Shown in pieces: positions 24,528 to 33,248 of a stretch of DNA of 64,000 nt (the stretch's first letter is position 1; every line of letters starts with the position of its first letter). Under the pieces are notes generated by a model, which had not been told where the DNA came from, ran no database searches, and saw nothing but the letters and a program-made list of their open reading frames with translations. A program made the position numbers and the translations under genes. The DNA lies in the NCBI GenBank assembly GCA_965225955.1, contig CBDDBX010000027.1, positions 1 through 64,000 on the forward strand, in the 5' to 3' direction. Origin of the DNA: CBDDBX01 sp965225955. GTDB taxonomy: Bacteria > Acidobacteriota > Aminicenantia > UBA2199.

Positions 24528-25458
24528 ACTGATATCTGTTGTTATTCCTGTCTATAATAGCGAAGATACTATTCCCAGAGTAGTGGAATCTGTACTCGGG
24601 GTACTCGATAATGTTGAAATAGTATTGGTTAACGATGGATCAGCAGACAATTCACATGAGGTCTGCTCTGATCTGACAGAGAAGTTTAGTGGAAAGGTGC
24701 GCTACTACTCTCTTGCCCGTAATGTAGGTGAGCATAACGCAGTAATGGCTGGTCTCAACTGCTGCAATGGAGATTATGCGGTTATTATGGATGATGATTT
24801 TCAGAATCCCGTAAGTGAAGTTAAAAAGCTGGTGAATTATGCACTGGAAAACAGTTTTGATGTGGTTTACACATATTATGCAGAGAAAAAACACCATCTG
24901 TTCCGTAATCTGGGGAGTAAGTTTAATGATAAAGTTGCGAACCTGATGCTTAAGAAGCCAAAAGGCCTCTATCTTTCCAGTTTTAAGATTCTCAACAGAT
25001 TTCTTATAGATGAAGTTATAAAATATAGCCTTCCTTTTCCATATATCGATGGCCTGATACTCCGTTCAACAGCAAATATAGGGACACTTCAGGTTAAACA
25101 TGAAGCCCGGGAAACAGGGAAATCCGGCTATACATTTATGAAGCTGCTCTCATTGTGGTCAAATATGTTTGTGAACTTTTCGGTTCTTCCTCTGAGAGTA
25201 ACCACTATTGCAGGGTTTATCTTTTCGGGACTGGGTTTTATTCTGGGAATCACAGCAGTAGTTGAAAAGTTTCTGAATCCTCATCTACCTGCAGGTTATA
25301 CCCTGCTGGTAACTGCAATAACTATCTTCTCAGGTATTCAGCTGATTGCAGCAGGAATGCTGGGGGAGTATCTGGGGCGGATGTTTCTATCACAGAACAG
25401 GACTCCCCAATACACTATAAGAGAGAGCTTTGGTACTGAAGAGTTGAAAAAAAAGTAA
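24511..25458 (+). CDS. Family 2 glycosyltransferase with two C-terminal membrane helices (GtrB/ArnC/DPM1-like)
   Basis: About 315 residues. The GT-A domain opens with ISVVIPVYNSEDTIPRVVES; the nucleotide-sugar/metal motif is in YAVIMDDDFQNP (DDD), and a conserved loop is HEARETGKSGYTFMKLLSLW. Two membrane helices lie near residues 225-245 and 258-280. This plan belongs to enzymes that put a sugar from a nucleotide donor onto undecaprenyl phosphate on the inner face. The ATG at 24511 has AGGAG upstream. It is last in the amino-sugar cassette, and the likely donor is the dTDP-aminosugar made by the two genes before it. Confidence 0.9.
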   Translation: MSTADKLISVVIPVYNSEDTIPRVVESVLGVLDNVEIVLVNDGSADNSHEVCSDLTEKFSGKVRYYSLARNVGEHNAVMAGLNCCNGDYAVIMDDDFQNPVSEVKKLVNYALENSFDVVYTYYAEKKHHLFRNLGSKFNDKVANLMLKKPKGLYLSSFKILNRFLIDEVIKYSLPFPYIDGLILRSTANIGTLQVKHEARETGKSGYTFMKLLSLWSNMFVNFSVLPLRVTTIAGFIFSGLGFILGITAVVEKFLNPHLPAGYTLLVTAITIFSGIQLIAAGMLGEYLGRMFLSQNRTPQYTIRESFGTEELKKK

Positions 25459-25491
25459 TTTATCGTTAATTTCATTTCAGGAGGAACAAGT

Positions 25492-26298
25492 ATGAGCTAT
25501 TCTGAAACAGATACTTTTTTTGAGAACCTGAAGAGAAGATACCGTAAAGTATATCCTGCTTCTGAGAGAGTTGAAGAGATTCTCGGGAATGGTAATGGAG
25601 AGATTATTAATGATCACATTGCCTTTCGTACTATTGATCACCCGAAGGTGAATATTGAGAGAATTGCAGGCTTCATACTTAATCTCGGATATGAAGAGAA
25701 GAAGAGATATGTAATCGATTCAAAACATCTTCTTGCAAGGCATTATGAGCATAAGAGTGGTAACTATCCCAGAATATTCATAAGTGAGCTGAGGCTTGCT
25801 GATTTTTCTGATAAGTTCAGAAAGATCTTTAACGATATTGTGGAGCAGATAGATGATAGTTATCTTCAGAGTGAAGCTGTTTTCTATAGTGGTAAAATGT
25901 GGGACATCAGCTATGAGAACTATAATGAATTGCTGAAAGAGAGTCAGTATGGAGCATGGTTCTCAACTATGGGATATATTGCAAACCACTTTACTGTTAG
26001 TGTTAATAAGCTGGAGAAGTTTGAAAATCTTGTTCAGGTTAATGAGGCTCTTAAAGCCGGAGGCTTTAAGATGAATCAGTCTGAAGGGGAGATCAAGGGT
26101 TCACCTGAACTTCTGCTTGAACAGTCATCGGTAATTGCTGATGATACTGAGGTGACATTTACAGAAGGGGTAAAAGCTGTACCAGGATGTTACTATGAGT
26201 TTGCTCTGAGATACAGAGATAAGAGTGGTAATTTATTTAACGGATTCATTGCGCAGTCTGCTGAAAAAATTTTTGAAAGCACAGATACTGCAGAATAG
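25492..26298 (+). CDS. DUF1338-family protein (2-oxoadipate dioxygenase/decarboxylase-like)
   Basis: A 268-residue protein. The N-terminal GEIINDHIAFRTIDHPKVNIE supplies the metal-site His region, followed by SKHLLARHYEHKSGNYPRIFISEL and later YIANHFTVSVNKL and CYYEFALRYRD, all matching the DUF1338 pattern. Characterised members such as HglS/YdcJ are Fe(II)-dependent enzymes that convert 2-oxoadipate to D-2-hydroxyglutarate in lysine catabolism. At this short length it lacks the extra domains of YdcJ, so the substrate may differ. GGAGG precedes the ATG. It ends at a shared terminator with the convergent thioredoxin gene. Confidence 0.82.
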   Translation: MSYSETDTFFENLKRRYRKVYPASERVEEILGNGNGEIINDHIAFRTIDHPKVNIERIAGFILNLGYEEKKRYVIDSKHLLARHYEHKSGNYPRIFISELRLADFSDKFRKIFNDIVEQIDDSYLQSEAVFYSGKMWDISYENYNELLKESQYGAWFSTMGYIANHFTVSVNKLEKFENLVQVNEALKAGGFKMNQSEGEIKGSPELLLEQSSVIADDTEVTFTEGVKAVPGCYYEFALRYRDKSGNLFNGFIAQSAEKIFESTDTAE

Positions 26299-26311
26299 AT
26301 TAAGAGAAATT

Positions 26312-26340
26312 AATCCTCAGCATATCGGATGCTGAGGATT
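26312..26340. terminator. Bidirectional terminator
   Basis: A 12-bp perfect stem AATCCTCAGCAT / ATGCTGAGGATT with a 5-nt loop between convergent genes. Confidence 0.8.
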
Positions 26341-26351
26341 ATATTATGATT

Positions 26352-26666
26352 TTATAAACCTAAAGCTTCTGAAAGAGTTTCCAGGTTCTGGACACCCAAA
26401 AAGTTTTTTTCTGCTTTTCCATCTTTAAAAACAATAAGGGTGGGGATGCTTCTGATACCAAATTTTGCAGCTACCTGAGGACTTTCGTCTACATTCAGTT
26501 TGCAAATTTTAGCTTTACCTTCAGCTTTTTCAGCTACTTTATCAAGAATTGGAAGCTGCATTTTGCAGGGACCACACCATTCTGCCCAGAAATCTACCAG
26601 ACATACTCCATCTTTAATTGTTTCTTCAAAATTATCTGCGTTGAGTTTCAAAACTTTATCTGACAT
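26352..26666 (-). CDS. trxA: Thioredoxin
   Basis: A 104-residue single thioredoxin domain with the classic active site FWAEWCGPCKMQLP (CGPC) at about residues 31-34, the buried Asp/Lys framework and the cis-Pro loop IRSIPTLIVFKDG. It reduces protein disulfides in the cytoplasm; no signal peptide. A near-consensus promoter and a perfect palindrome at its transcription start lie in the space shared with the divergent MarR gene, suggesting it is the regulated target. GGGAGGA precedes the ATG. Confidence 0.95.
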   Translation of the reverse strand: MSDKVLKLNADNFEETIKDGVCLVDFWAEWCGPCKMQLPILDKVAEKAEGKAKICKLNVDESPQVAAKFGIRSIPTLIVFKDGKAEKNFLGVQNLETLSEALGL

Positions 26667-26681
26667 TTTATCCTCCCTTTA

Positions 26682-26696
26682 GTTGCTACTAGCAAC
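26682..26696. promoter_or_regulatory. Perfect palindrome, probable MarR operator
   Basis: GTTGCTA-C-TAGCAAC, a 15-nt perfect inverted repeat. It starts within a few bases of the predicted transcription start of the thioredoxin gene. Size and placement fit a MarR-type operator that blocks initiation. Confidence 0.65.
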
Positions 26697-26704
26697 AATA
26701 CAAT

Positions 26705-26732
26705 ATTATAGTATTTTTTATTTTTTTGTCAA
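26705..26732 (-). promoter_or_regulatory. Near-consensus sigma70 promoter of trxA
   Basis: Minus strand: TTGACA (26732-26727), a 16-nt A-rich spacer, and TATAAT (26710-26705). Both hexamers are perfect. Confidence 0.85.
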
Positions 26733-26755
26733 CTGCATGTGTAAGTCCTTACCAG

Positions 26756-26783
26756 TTGTAATATCTGCCATCTTTAATATAAT
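26756..26783 (+). promoter_or_regulatory. Promoter of the MarR gene, leaderless
   Basis: TTGTAA (26756-26761), 16-nt spacer, TATAAT (26778-26783), then seven bases and the ATG at 26791. No Shine-Dalgarno is present. Confidence 0.7.
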
Positions 26784-26790
26784 AGTGTAC

Positions 26791-27207
26791 ATGAAGTGCG
26801 AGATTCAGGTTATCGATCTAATTATGGAACTTAAAAAGAAATGTCTGCAGGTGGAAGAGGAGATTCTTGGGAAATTTAAACTCTCTTCCGCTGAGTACCA
26901 TGCAGTAATGCTTACCGGAAAGGAAGAGAAGCTTTCATGTGTATTACTGGCAGACAGAATAGGGCTTTCACGTTCCAGAGGTAGCAGAATTATTGAACGT
27001 CTTGTTACTAAAGGCTATATGAAAAAAGAGCTGGATCAGAGTGACGGAAGGGTGGTTACTGTATCTCTTACAGATGACGGTATTACTGTTAAAGGTGAAC
27101 TTGAACGTTTTAAGCTGGAGTGTGGCGAGAAGATAACAGGGCATCTCAATTCTGAAGAGATGATTGTACTGACAGATAATCTTTCAAAAATGATAAACCT
27201 GCTGTAG
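26791..27207 (+). CDS. MarR-family transcriptional regulator
   Basis: About 138 residues. A helix-rich dimerisation N-terminus is followed by a winged helix: SCVLLADRIGLSRSRGSRIIERLVTKGYMKKE is the helix-turn-helix and DQSDGRVVTVSLTDDG is the wing with the conserved D-x-R. The frame is open upstream to 26683, but the promoter ends at 26783 and predicts transcription from the ATG at 26791, so that start is chosen. It is divergent from trxA with a perfect palindrome between. Control of thioredoxin, perhaps by a redox signal, is the simplest reading; Cys residues (KKKCLQ, KLSCVLL) could serve as sensors. Confidence 0.85.
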   Translation: MKCEIQVIDLIMELKKKCLQVEEEILGKFKLSSAEYHAVMLTGKEEKLSCVLLADRIGLSRSRGSRIIERLVTKGYMKKELDQSDGRVVTVSLTDDGITVKGELERFKLECGEKITGHLNSEEMIVLTDNLSKMINLL

Positions 27208-27289
27208 TAGAAAAAATATCCATTAATTAAACCTCTATTAAAATAGCAAAATTTATTTATTTTTAAGTGAAAATATTGTAAGATTGTAA

Positions 27290-27376
27290 TGCCCGGTAGC
27301 AGGGTAGCTTAGATGCAGAACTTCTAAATCATAATTCATGATCCTGAGTTCGGGAATTTAGTATCTGCTTCAGGCA
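27290..27376 (+). ncRNA. Structured 5' leader of a hybrid kinase gene, class unknown
   Basis: A long helix forms from GCAGA (27315-27319) with TCTGC (27364-27368) and CTAAAT (27324-27329) with ATTTAG (27356-27361). Two short inner hairpins and a TGCC / GGCA pair close the outer edge (27290-27293 and 27373-27376). It contains GTTCGGG, which recalls a tRNA T-loop, but no cloverleaf or acceptor stem can be drawn. It could be a riboswitch, a protein-binding leader or a decayed tRNA. Confidence 0.4.
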
Positions 27377-27392
27377 GTTGGACTTTAAGATA

Positions 27393-29642
27393 ATGCTCAG
27401 TTTTATAAAAAGATTAAAACTCAAAAACAAGTTGATAGTCGTAATCCTCAGCATTACATCGTGCATTATTATTCTGGGTTCAACTCTGCTGACCTATTTC
27501 AACTACTCAAGACTTAAAGACAATATGATTAAAACCACAAGAGTTCTGGCTCTTGTAACAGGTAACAGTCTTATACCTGAACTCAGTTTTGATCGTCCCG
27601 ATGATGCCCACGATGTTCTGGATAAGATAAGAAATATTTCACGTATTAAAAACGTATTTGTTTTTGATGAAACCGATAAACTCTTTGTTTCATATACATA
27701 TTCAAATGATTATGAGATGAAGACACCGGAACTTAAGAAGAAGTTTAATGCCTGGTTCAGTGAGCAGTATCTGCACCTTTTCCAGCCAATAATACACAGA
27801 AATGTTATATATGGAGTAATCTATCTGCGGGTTTCCACAAAACAACTAGATGAAGATATTGAGAAGAACATTCTTCTGGTTGCCGGGGTAATTGTGCTCC
27901 TGATTATTATATCTTTTGTACTTGCGATTCTTCTGCAGAATGTTATTTCAGAGCCAATACTCAAACTTGCTGAAGTTGCCAACAGAATCTCTTCTCTTGG
28001 TAATTACGGAATAAGAGTAGAGTATAGTTCTTCCGATGAGATAGGGCAGCTTTATCAGGGGTTTAACTCAATGATAAGGCAGATTCAGAAGAGAGAACGT
28101 CAGCTTGATGCTGCCCGTACTTTTCTGACAGATATTATTGAATCAATGCCTTCAGTACTTATTGCAATAAACGGTGATGAAGAGATTACCCACTGGAACA
28201 GAGCTGCAACAAATATGCTCGGAATTGTGTCTCTTAATGCTATAGGGCAGAAACTGTGGGATGTGTCACCGGAATTTGAAACTTACAGAAGCAGTATTAT
28301 TTCTGCTCTTCAGAAAAAAGAGACTCTTACTTACCATAAGAAAATCTTCAGAAGAGGTCATGAGAAAAACTTTGTAAATCTCTCTTTCTACCCTATAACC
28401 ACCAATGGTCTTAACAGCATGGTAATCATGGCCGTTGATGTTACAGAAATTGAGACCAAGGAGCAACAGCTCAGACAGGCCCAGAAAATGGAAACGGTTG
28501 GTACTCTGGCAGGGGGACTTGCTCACGATTTTAATAATGTACTCGGGGGTATAATAGGAACTCTCTCTCTGGTTAATGTTAAGATGAAGAGAGAGCAGCT
28601 ATCTATGGATGGTGTCAAGAGCTATCTTAATGATATTTCAAACCTTGCAAGCAGAGCTACAGATATGGTACAGCAACTACTTGCTCTTTCAAGAAAAGAG
28701 GAACTGACATTCTCTACAATAGATCTCTCAAGAACCATTGAGAGTGTAATGAAAATATGTAAAACCACCTTTGATAAAAGTATTGAGGTTATTTCAGAAT
28801 TTGATGCTGAGCCTGTAATAATTCATGCTGACCAGACTCAGATTGAGCAGGTTTTCCTCAACTTATGTGTTAATGCGGCTCATTCAATGACGATTATGAG
28901 ACCTGGAGGAGACCGGTGGGGTGGTCAGATTAATCTGAGTTACAGAAAGATATATGCTGATGATGAACTTATAAATGCACAGCCTGAAGCAAGACCAGGG
29001 TGGTACTGGGCTGTACGGATAAAGGACCAGGGAGTTGGTATAGATTTAAACTCTCTTAACAAGATCTTTGACCCCTTCTATACAACAAAAGAGAAAGGTG
29101 TTGGTACAGGTCTCGGGCTTGCAATGGTTTACAATATTATTCTTCAGCATAAAGGTTTTATTAAAGTGGAGTCTGAACCTGGAAGAGGTACTTCATTTAC
29201 AATCTATCTGCCTGAAATGGTGGCAGGTAACGACTCTATGATGATAAAGCAATCACGACATGTATCAGTTAAGTGTGATGGTATAGTACTTGTGATTGAT
29301 GATGAACTGGTTTTGAGAAAACTGGCTACCCATATTCTTGAAGATATGGGGCTTTCAGTAATGGTTGCAGAAGATGGGGAAAAAGGAATTGAGATCTTCA
29401 GGCAACATAAAGATAAAATAGATCTTGTTATACTTGATATGCTTATGCCAAGAAAATCAGGTATAGAGGTTTATGAGAGTTTGAAAGCGTCAAAAGATGA
29501 TGTAAAAGTAATTCTTGCATCAGGGTTCAGAAAAGATGAGAGGGTTGAGAAGGTTATTGAGATGGGGGTGGATAAGTTTATTGAGAAACCCTATACTTAT
29601 GAAACTCTTTCAGAAACTGTTGTGGAAGTTCTTAAGAGCTGA
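27393..29642 (+). CDS. Membrane hybrid sensor histidine kinase (HAMP-PAS-HisKA-HATPase-REC)
   Basis: About 749 residues. Two membrane helices (about residues 14-36 and 164-187) bracket a periplasmic sensor of some 125 residues. HAMP follows, then a PAS domain (FLTDIIESMPSVLIAINGDEE). HisKA has the His in VGTLAGGLAHDFNNVLGG, the NtrB-like H-D-F-N type. HATPase_c has DQGVGID and GTGLGLAMVYNI. The receiver domain has VIDDE and the phospho-Asp in LVILDMLMPRKSG. The start is taken as the ATG at 27393; an in-frame TTG at 27378 is possible. There is a structured leader but no strong Shine-Dalgarno. The next genes encode a peptide exporter, and whether the kinase controls it is not known. Confidence 0.92.
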   Translation: MLSFIKRLKLKNKLIVVILSITSCIIILGSTLLTYFNYSRLKDNMIKTTRVLALVTGNSLIPELSFDRPDDAHDVLDKIRNISRIKNVFVFDETDKLFVSYTYSNDYEMKTPELKKKFNAWFSEQYLHLFQPIIHRNVIYGVIYLRVSTKQLDEDIEKNILLVAGVIVLLIIISFVLAILLQNVISEPILKLAEVANRISSLGNYGIRVEYSSSDEIGQLYQGFNSMIRQIQKRERQLDAARTFLTDIIESMPSVLIAINGDEEITHWNRAATNMLGIVSLNAIGQKLWDVSPEFETYRSSIISALQKKETLTYHKKIFRRGHEKNFVNLSFYPITTNGLNSMVIMAVDVTEIETKEQQLRQAQKMETVGTLAGGLAHDFNNVLGGIIGTLSLVNVKMKREQLSMDGVKSYLNDISNLASRATDMVQQLLALSRKEELTFSTIDLSRTIESVMKICKTTFDKSIEVISEFDAEPVIIHADQTQIEQVFLNLCVNAAHSMTIMRPGGDRWGGQINLSYRKIYADDELINAQPEARPGWYWAVRIKDQGVGIDLNSLNKIFDPFYTTKEKGVGTGLGLAMVYNIILQHKGFIKVESEPGRGTSFTIYLPEMVAGNDSMMIKQSRHVSVKCDGIVLVIDDELVLRKLATHILEDMGLSVMVAEDGEKGIEIFRQHKDKIDLVILDMLMPRKSGIEVYESLKASKDDVKVILASGFRKDERVEKVIEMGVDKFIEKPYTYETLSETVVEVLKS

Positions 29643-29727
29643 AGCATATTTCCGTCTCTTCTGATTCTTTTGTTTCAGCTGGTCATATTTTTGTAATATG
29701 TTAAAATATTGACAGGAGTAATTATAA

Positions 29728-31914
29728 TTGAAGAAATTTCCGGTTTATATACAGCATGACGCTATGGATTGTGGGCCTACATGCCTGCGTATGGTTGCAG
29801 AGCATTACGGGAAAAGATACTCTCTTCAGACACTGAGAGATAAGAGTTTCATAACCAGAGAAGGTGTTTCCATGCTTGGGATCAGTGATGCTGCTGAATC
29901 CATTGGTATGAGAACAATGGGTGTAAGAATCTCTTTTAATAAACTAAAAACAGAAGGTGTTCTGCCCTGTATAGTTCACTGGAAACAGAACCATTTTGTA
30001 GTTGTGTTCCGTTTCCATAAAGGACTTGTATATGTATCTGACCCTGCACACGGAATAGTTAAATATACAGAAGAGGAGTTCTGTGCAGCCTGGGCTACTA
30101 CCAGAGATGGTGGTGAGGATCAGGGACTTTGTCTTCTTCTTGAACCTTCTCCCGAGTTCTATAAAATGGAAGATGAGAAGATAGACAAGAAGGGGCTTAA
30201 GTTTATGCTAAGGTATCTTAAACCTTATAAGAAACTTATAAGCCAGCTCTTTCTTGGGATGGCTACAGGAAGTTTGCTCCAGCTGATTTTTCCTTTTCTT
30301 ACCCAGTCCATTGTGGATGTCGGTATTAACAATCAGGATATAAATTTTGTATATCTTATTCTCATTGCACAGCTTGTGCTTTTTGTAAGTCAGACAGCAG
30401 TGGGAATGATAAGGAGCTGGATACTACTCCATATAAGTAGCCGTATAAACATCTCTCTTATTTCAGATTTCCTTATGAAACTTCTGAGGCTTCCTATAGG
30501 TTTCTTCGATACGAAAATGATAGGTGATATTCTGCAGAGAATAGGGGATCATACAAGAATCGAATCTTTTCTTACCTCTTCAACTCTCAGTATAATCTTT
30601 TCGATGTTCAATCTGGTTATTTTTTCAGTGGTTCTTGGAATCTACAATATGAAGATTTTCGGAATCTTCATTCTTGGTTCTGTACTCTATTTCATCTGGG
30701 TATATCTCTTTATGAAGAAGAGAAGAGAGCTGGACTTTAAAAGATTTGCCCAGATGTCAAGCAACCAGTCTTCTCTGATTCAGCTTATAAACGGGATTCA
30801 GGAGATTAAGCTGAATAATTGTGAGAAGCAGAAGAGATGGGAGTGGGAAAAGATCCAGGCCCAGCTGTTTAAAATCAATGTAAAGAGTATGGCTCTTAAC
30901 CAGTATCAGCAGTCAGGTTCAGGCTTTATTAATGAAATCAAGAATATCTTTATCTCATTTTTTGCTGCAAGCAGCGTGATAAACGGAGATATGACCCTTG
31001 GTATGATGCTATCAGTTCAGTATATCATCGGTCAGCTCAATGCACCTATTGAGCAGCTTATCGGTTTTGTTCATTCAGCTCAGGATGCAAAAATGAGTGT
31101 GGAGCGTCTTGGGGAGATACACAATAAAGAGGATGAAATTAATGAAGATGTTCACGTCTCAGATCTGCCTGAAGAGAAAGGGTTCAATATAAAAGATCTC
31201 TCTTTTCAGTACGAAGGCCCCCATTCAGAGAGAGTTCTTAAGAACCTCAATCTTGCTATTCCTGAGAATAAAACCACAGCTATAGTTGGAGCAAGTGGTA
31301 GTGGTAAGACCACTATGGTAAAGCTTTTACTTGGGTTCTATCCTCCTGCAGATGGGGAGATTCAGGTGGGGCGGATGAATCTTGCAGATATAAATCCTTC
31401 TATATGGCGACAGAACTGTGGTGTAGTAATGCAGGATGGTTTTATATTCTCAGATACTATTGCACGAAACGTAGCAGTAAGTGATGAGGTTGTAGATAAA
31501 AAACGACTTGTTAATGCAGTAAAAACTGCCTGTATATACGATTTCATCAAATCTCTGCCTCTGGGGTTCAATACAAAAATCGGTGCTGATGGTCACGGGT
31601 TGAGTCAGGGGCAGAAACAGAGACTTCTTATTGCAAGAGCTGTATATAAGAACCCCTCTTTTCTCTTTCTGGATGAAGCTACTAATGCTCTGGATGCAAA
31701 CAATGAAAGAGCAATTATGGATAATATGAATGAGTTCTTTAAAAACAGAACTGTTGTAGTTGTAGCTCATAGATTAAGTACAGTTAAAGATGCAGATCAG
31801 ATTGTTGTACTGGATAATGGGCAGATAATTGAAATTGGCACCCATAACGAACTTACTTCTGCCCGGGGGGCTTACTATATGCTTGTAAAAAATCAATTGG
31901 AGCTTGGTAACTGA
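29728..31914 (+). CDS. Peptidase-containing ABC exporter (C39 family)
   Basis: A 728-residue bacteriocin-type exporter. The N-terminal C39 peptidase (about 1-140) keeps the catalytic Cys in HDAMDCGPTCLRM, His in WKQNHFVVVF and Asp in VYVSDPAHG, so it should cleave leaders after a double glycine. Membrane helices occupy about 165-440, and the C-terminal ATPase has Walker A GASGSGKTTM, signature LSQGQKQRL and Walker B FLFLDEA. It starts at a TTG with AGGAG upstream. The HlyD-type adaptor gene overlaps its stop by 1 nt. No GG-leader precursor peptide or TolC gene is seen nearby. The peptidase sequence style is that common in Bacteroidota. Confidence 0.93.
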   Translation: MKKFPVYIQHDAMDCGPTCLRMVAEHYGKRYSLQTLRDKSFITREGVSMLGISDAAESIGMRTMGVRISFNKLKTEGVLPCIVHWKQNHFVVVFRFHKGLVYVSDPAHGIVKYTEEEFCAAWATTRDGGEDQGLCLLLEPSPEFYKMEDEKIDKKGLKFMLRYLKPYKKLISQLFLGMATGSLLQLIFPFLTQSIVDVGINNQDINFVYLILIAQLVLFVSQTAVGMIRSWILLHISSRINISLISDFLMKLLRLPIGFFDTKMIGDILQRIGDHTRIESFLTSSTLSIIFSMFNLVIFSVVLGIYNMKIFGIFILGSVLYFIWVYLFMKKRRELDFKRFAQMSSNQSSLIQLINGIQEIKLNNCEKQKRWEWEKIQAQLFKINVKSMALNQYQQSGSGFINEIKNIFISFFAASSVINGDMTLGMMLSVQYIIGQLNAPIEQLIGFVHSAQDAKMSVERLGEIHNKEDEINEDVHVSDLPEEKGFNIKDLSFQYEGPHSERVLKNLNLAIPENKTTAIVGASGSGKTTMVKLLLGFYPPADGEIQVGRMNLADINPSIWRQNCGVVMQDGFIFSDTIARNVAVSDEVVDKKRLVNAVKTACIYDFIKSLPLGFNTKIGADGHGLSQGQKQRLLIARAVYKNPSFLFLDEATNALDANNERAIMDNMNEFFKNRTVVVVAHRLSTVKDADQIVVLDNGQIIEIGTHNELTSARGAYYMLVKNQLELGN

Positions 31915-33215
31915 TGTGTGAAGAGAATTATGACAATATCGAACTGAGAAGTGAAGAAGTTCAGGAGATAATGGGATATGTGCCACACTGGGTGGTTAGA
32001 AGTGGTATTGCTACGGTTTTTGCGGTTCTTCTGCTTCTTCTTACCGGAAGCTGCTTTTTTAAATATCCCGATGTAATAGAATCAACTGTACTTATAACAA
32101 CAGCAAACCCTCCGGCTAAGGTTGTGGCTGCTATCTCTGAAAAGATTGAAGAGATAAAAGTGAAAAATGAAGAGATCGTTAAAGAGGGTGATGTTCTTGC
32201 TGTGCTCAGGAGTTCTGCAGCTGCTTCAGATATGCTTACTCTCAAGAGTGAACTTGGAGATTTCCGTAAAGGTTTTGTAAAAGACAGGAATACAGAGCTC
32301 TCTTTTAAAAATTATACTCTTGGGGATCTGCAGAGCAGATATGAGAACCTCATAATAGCTATAAACGATTACAAAGACTTTATGGATCTGGACTATTACG
32401 GAAATAAGATCGCCGGAGCTAAAGAGAGATTGAAACAGTATCGTTCCAAAACAGATGTTGTTGTGGAGCAGGTGAAGCTTAAAAAGAGAGAGCTTACTCT
32501 TGGAGAGAGGCATTTTAAAAGAGCTGAAGATCTTTACAGGAAAGGAATTCTTTCAAAAGAGGCTTATGACGATGCTGAAGGCAGGTGGCTGGCAGTTCAG
32601 AACAGTTATGAATCTGCCAAAGGACTGGAAGCAGATACACATATTCAGGTACAGAATCTTAAGGAATCCATTGGAGAGCTTGAGCTCAAACAGCTGGGAG
32701 ATCGCAGAAAGTATGAGTATAAGGTAAAAGAGTCTGTAGATATTCTGAGAAGCAGTATCTCAAACTGGGAACTGAAGTATCTGCTGGTAGCACCGGTTAG
32801 CGGGAGAGTGGCATTCAGTGAATTCTGGAGTGTAAACCACAATGTAAAGGCCGGAGCAACTGTAATGACAGTGATACCTGAGGGAACAAACAAGAAAATA
32901 ATCGGTAAAGTGGTTCTGCCTCTCCAGAGATCCGGTAAAGTGAAAGAGGGGCAGAGAGTTAATATAAAAGTACACAACTACCCCCATATGGAGTATGGAA
33001 TGTTAAAAGGAGTGGTGCAGAAAGTAGCACTGATACCTTCTGATGACAGCTATGTTGTAGACGTATCTTTGCCGGAGCGTCTTAAAACAAATTATGGTAA
33101 GAAGCTCAAATTTATTGAAGAGATGAGAGGACAGGCAGAGATTATCACAGAGGATATGAGGTTAATTGAGAGATTCATTAACCCTATTATTTCTCTCTTT
33201 AAAAAGAGTAGTTAA
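31914..33215 (+). CDS. HlyD-family secretion adaptor
   Basis: A 433-residue membrane-fusion protein: a short cytoplasmic tail ELRSEEVQEIMGYVPHWVVR, one membrane helix (about residues 29-50), a biotinyl/lipoyl-like barrel, a long alpha-helical hairpin (about 105-265) and a C-terminal beta barrel ending near IINPIISLF. It should bridge the C39 ABC exporter to an outer-membrane TolC-type channel in a type I secretion system. Its ATG overlaps the exporter TGA (TGATG), so the two are translationally coupled. The channel itself is not encoded here. Confidence 0.92.
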   Translation: MCEENYDNIELRSEEVQEIMGYVPHWVVRSGIATVFAVLLLLLTGSCFFKYPDVIESTVLITTANPPAKVVAAISEKIEEIKVKNEEIVKEGDVLAVLRSSAAASDMLTLKSELGDFRKGFVKDRNTELSFKNYTLGDLQSRYENLIIAINDYKDFMDLDYYGNKIAGAKERLKQYRSKTDVVVEQVKLKKRELTLGERHFKRAEDLYRKGILSKEAYDDAEGRWLAVQNSYESAKGLEADTHIQVQNLKESIGELELKQLGDRRKYEYKVKESVDILRSSISNWELKYLLVAPVSGRVAFSEFWSVNHNVKAGATVMTVIPEGTNKKIIGKVVLPLQRSGKVKEGQRVNIKVHNYPHMEYGMLKGVVQKVALIPSDDSYVVDVSLPERLKTNYGKKLKFIEEMRGQAEIITEDMRLIERFINPIISLFKKSS

Positions 33216-33248
33216 GAAAAAAGGTTGTAAAGAGTTATATAGATATTC

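Noticed and set aside
27290..27376. tRNA gene
   Set aside because: A GTTCGGG loop-like stretch is present, but no acceptor, D or anticodon stems fit a cloverleaf.
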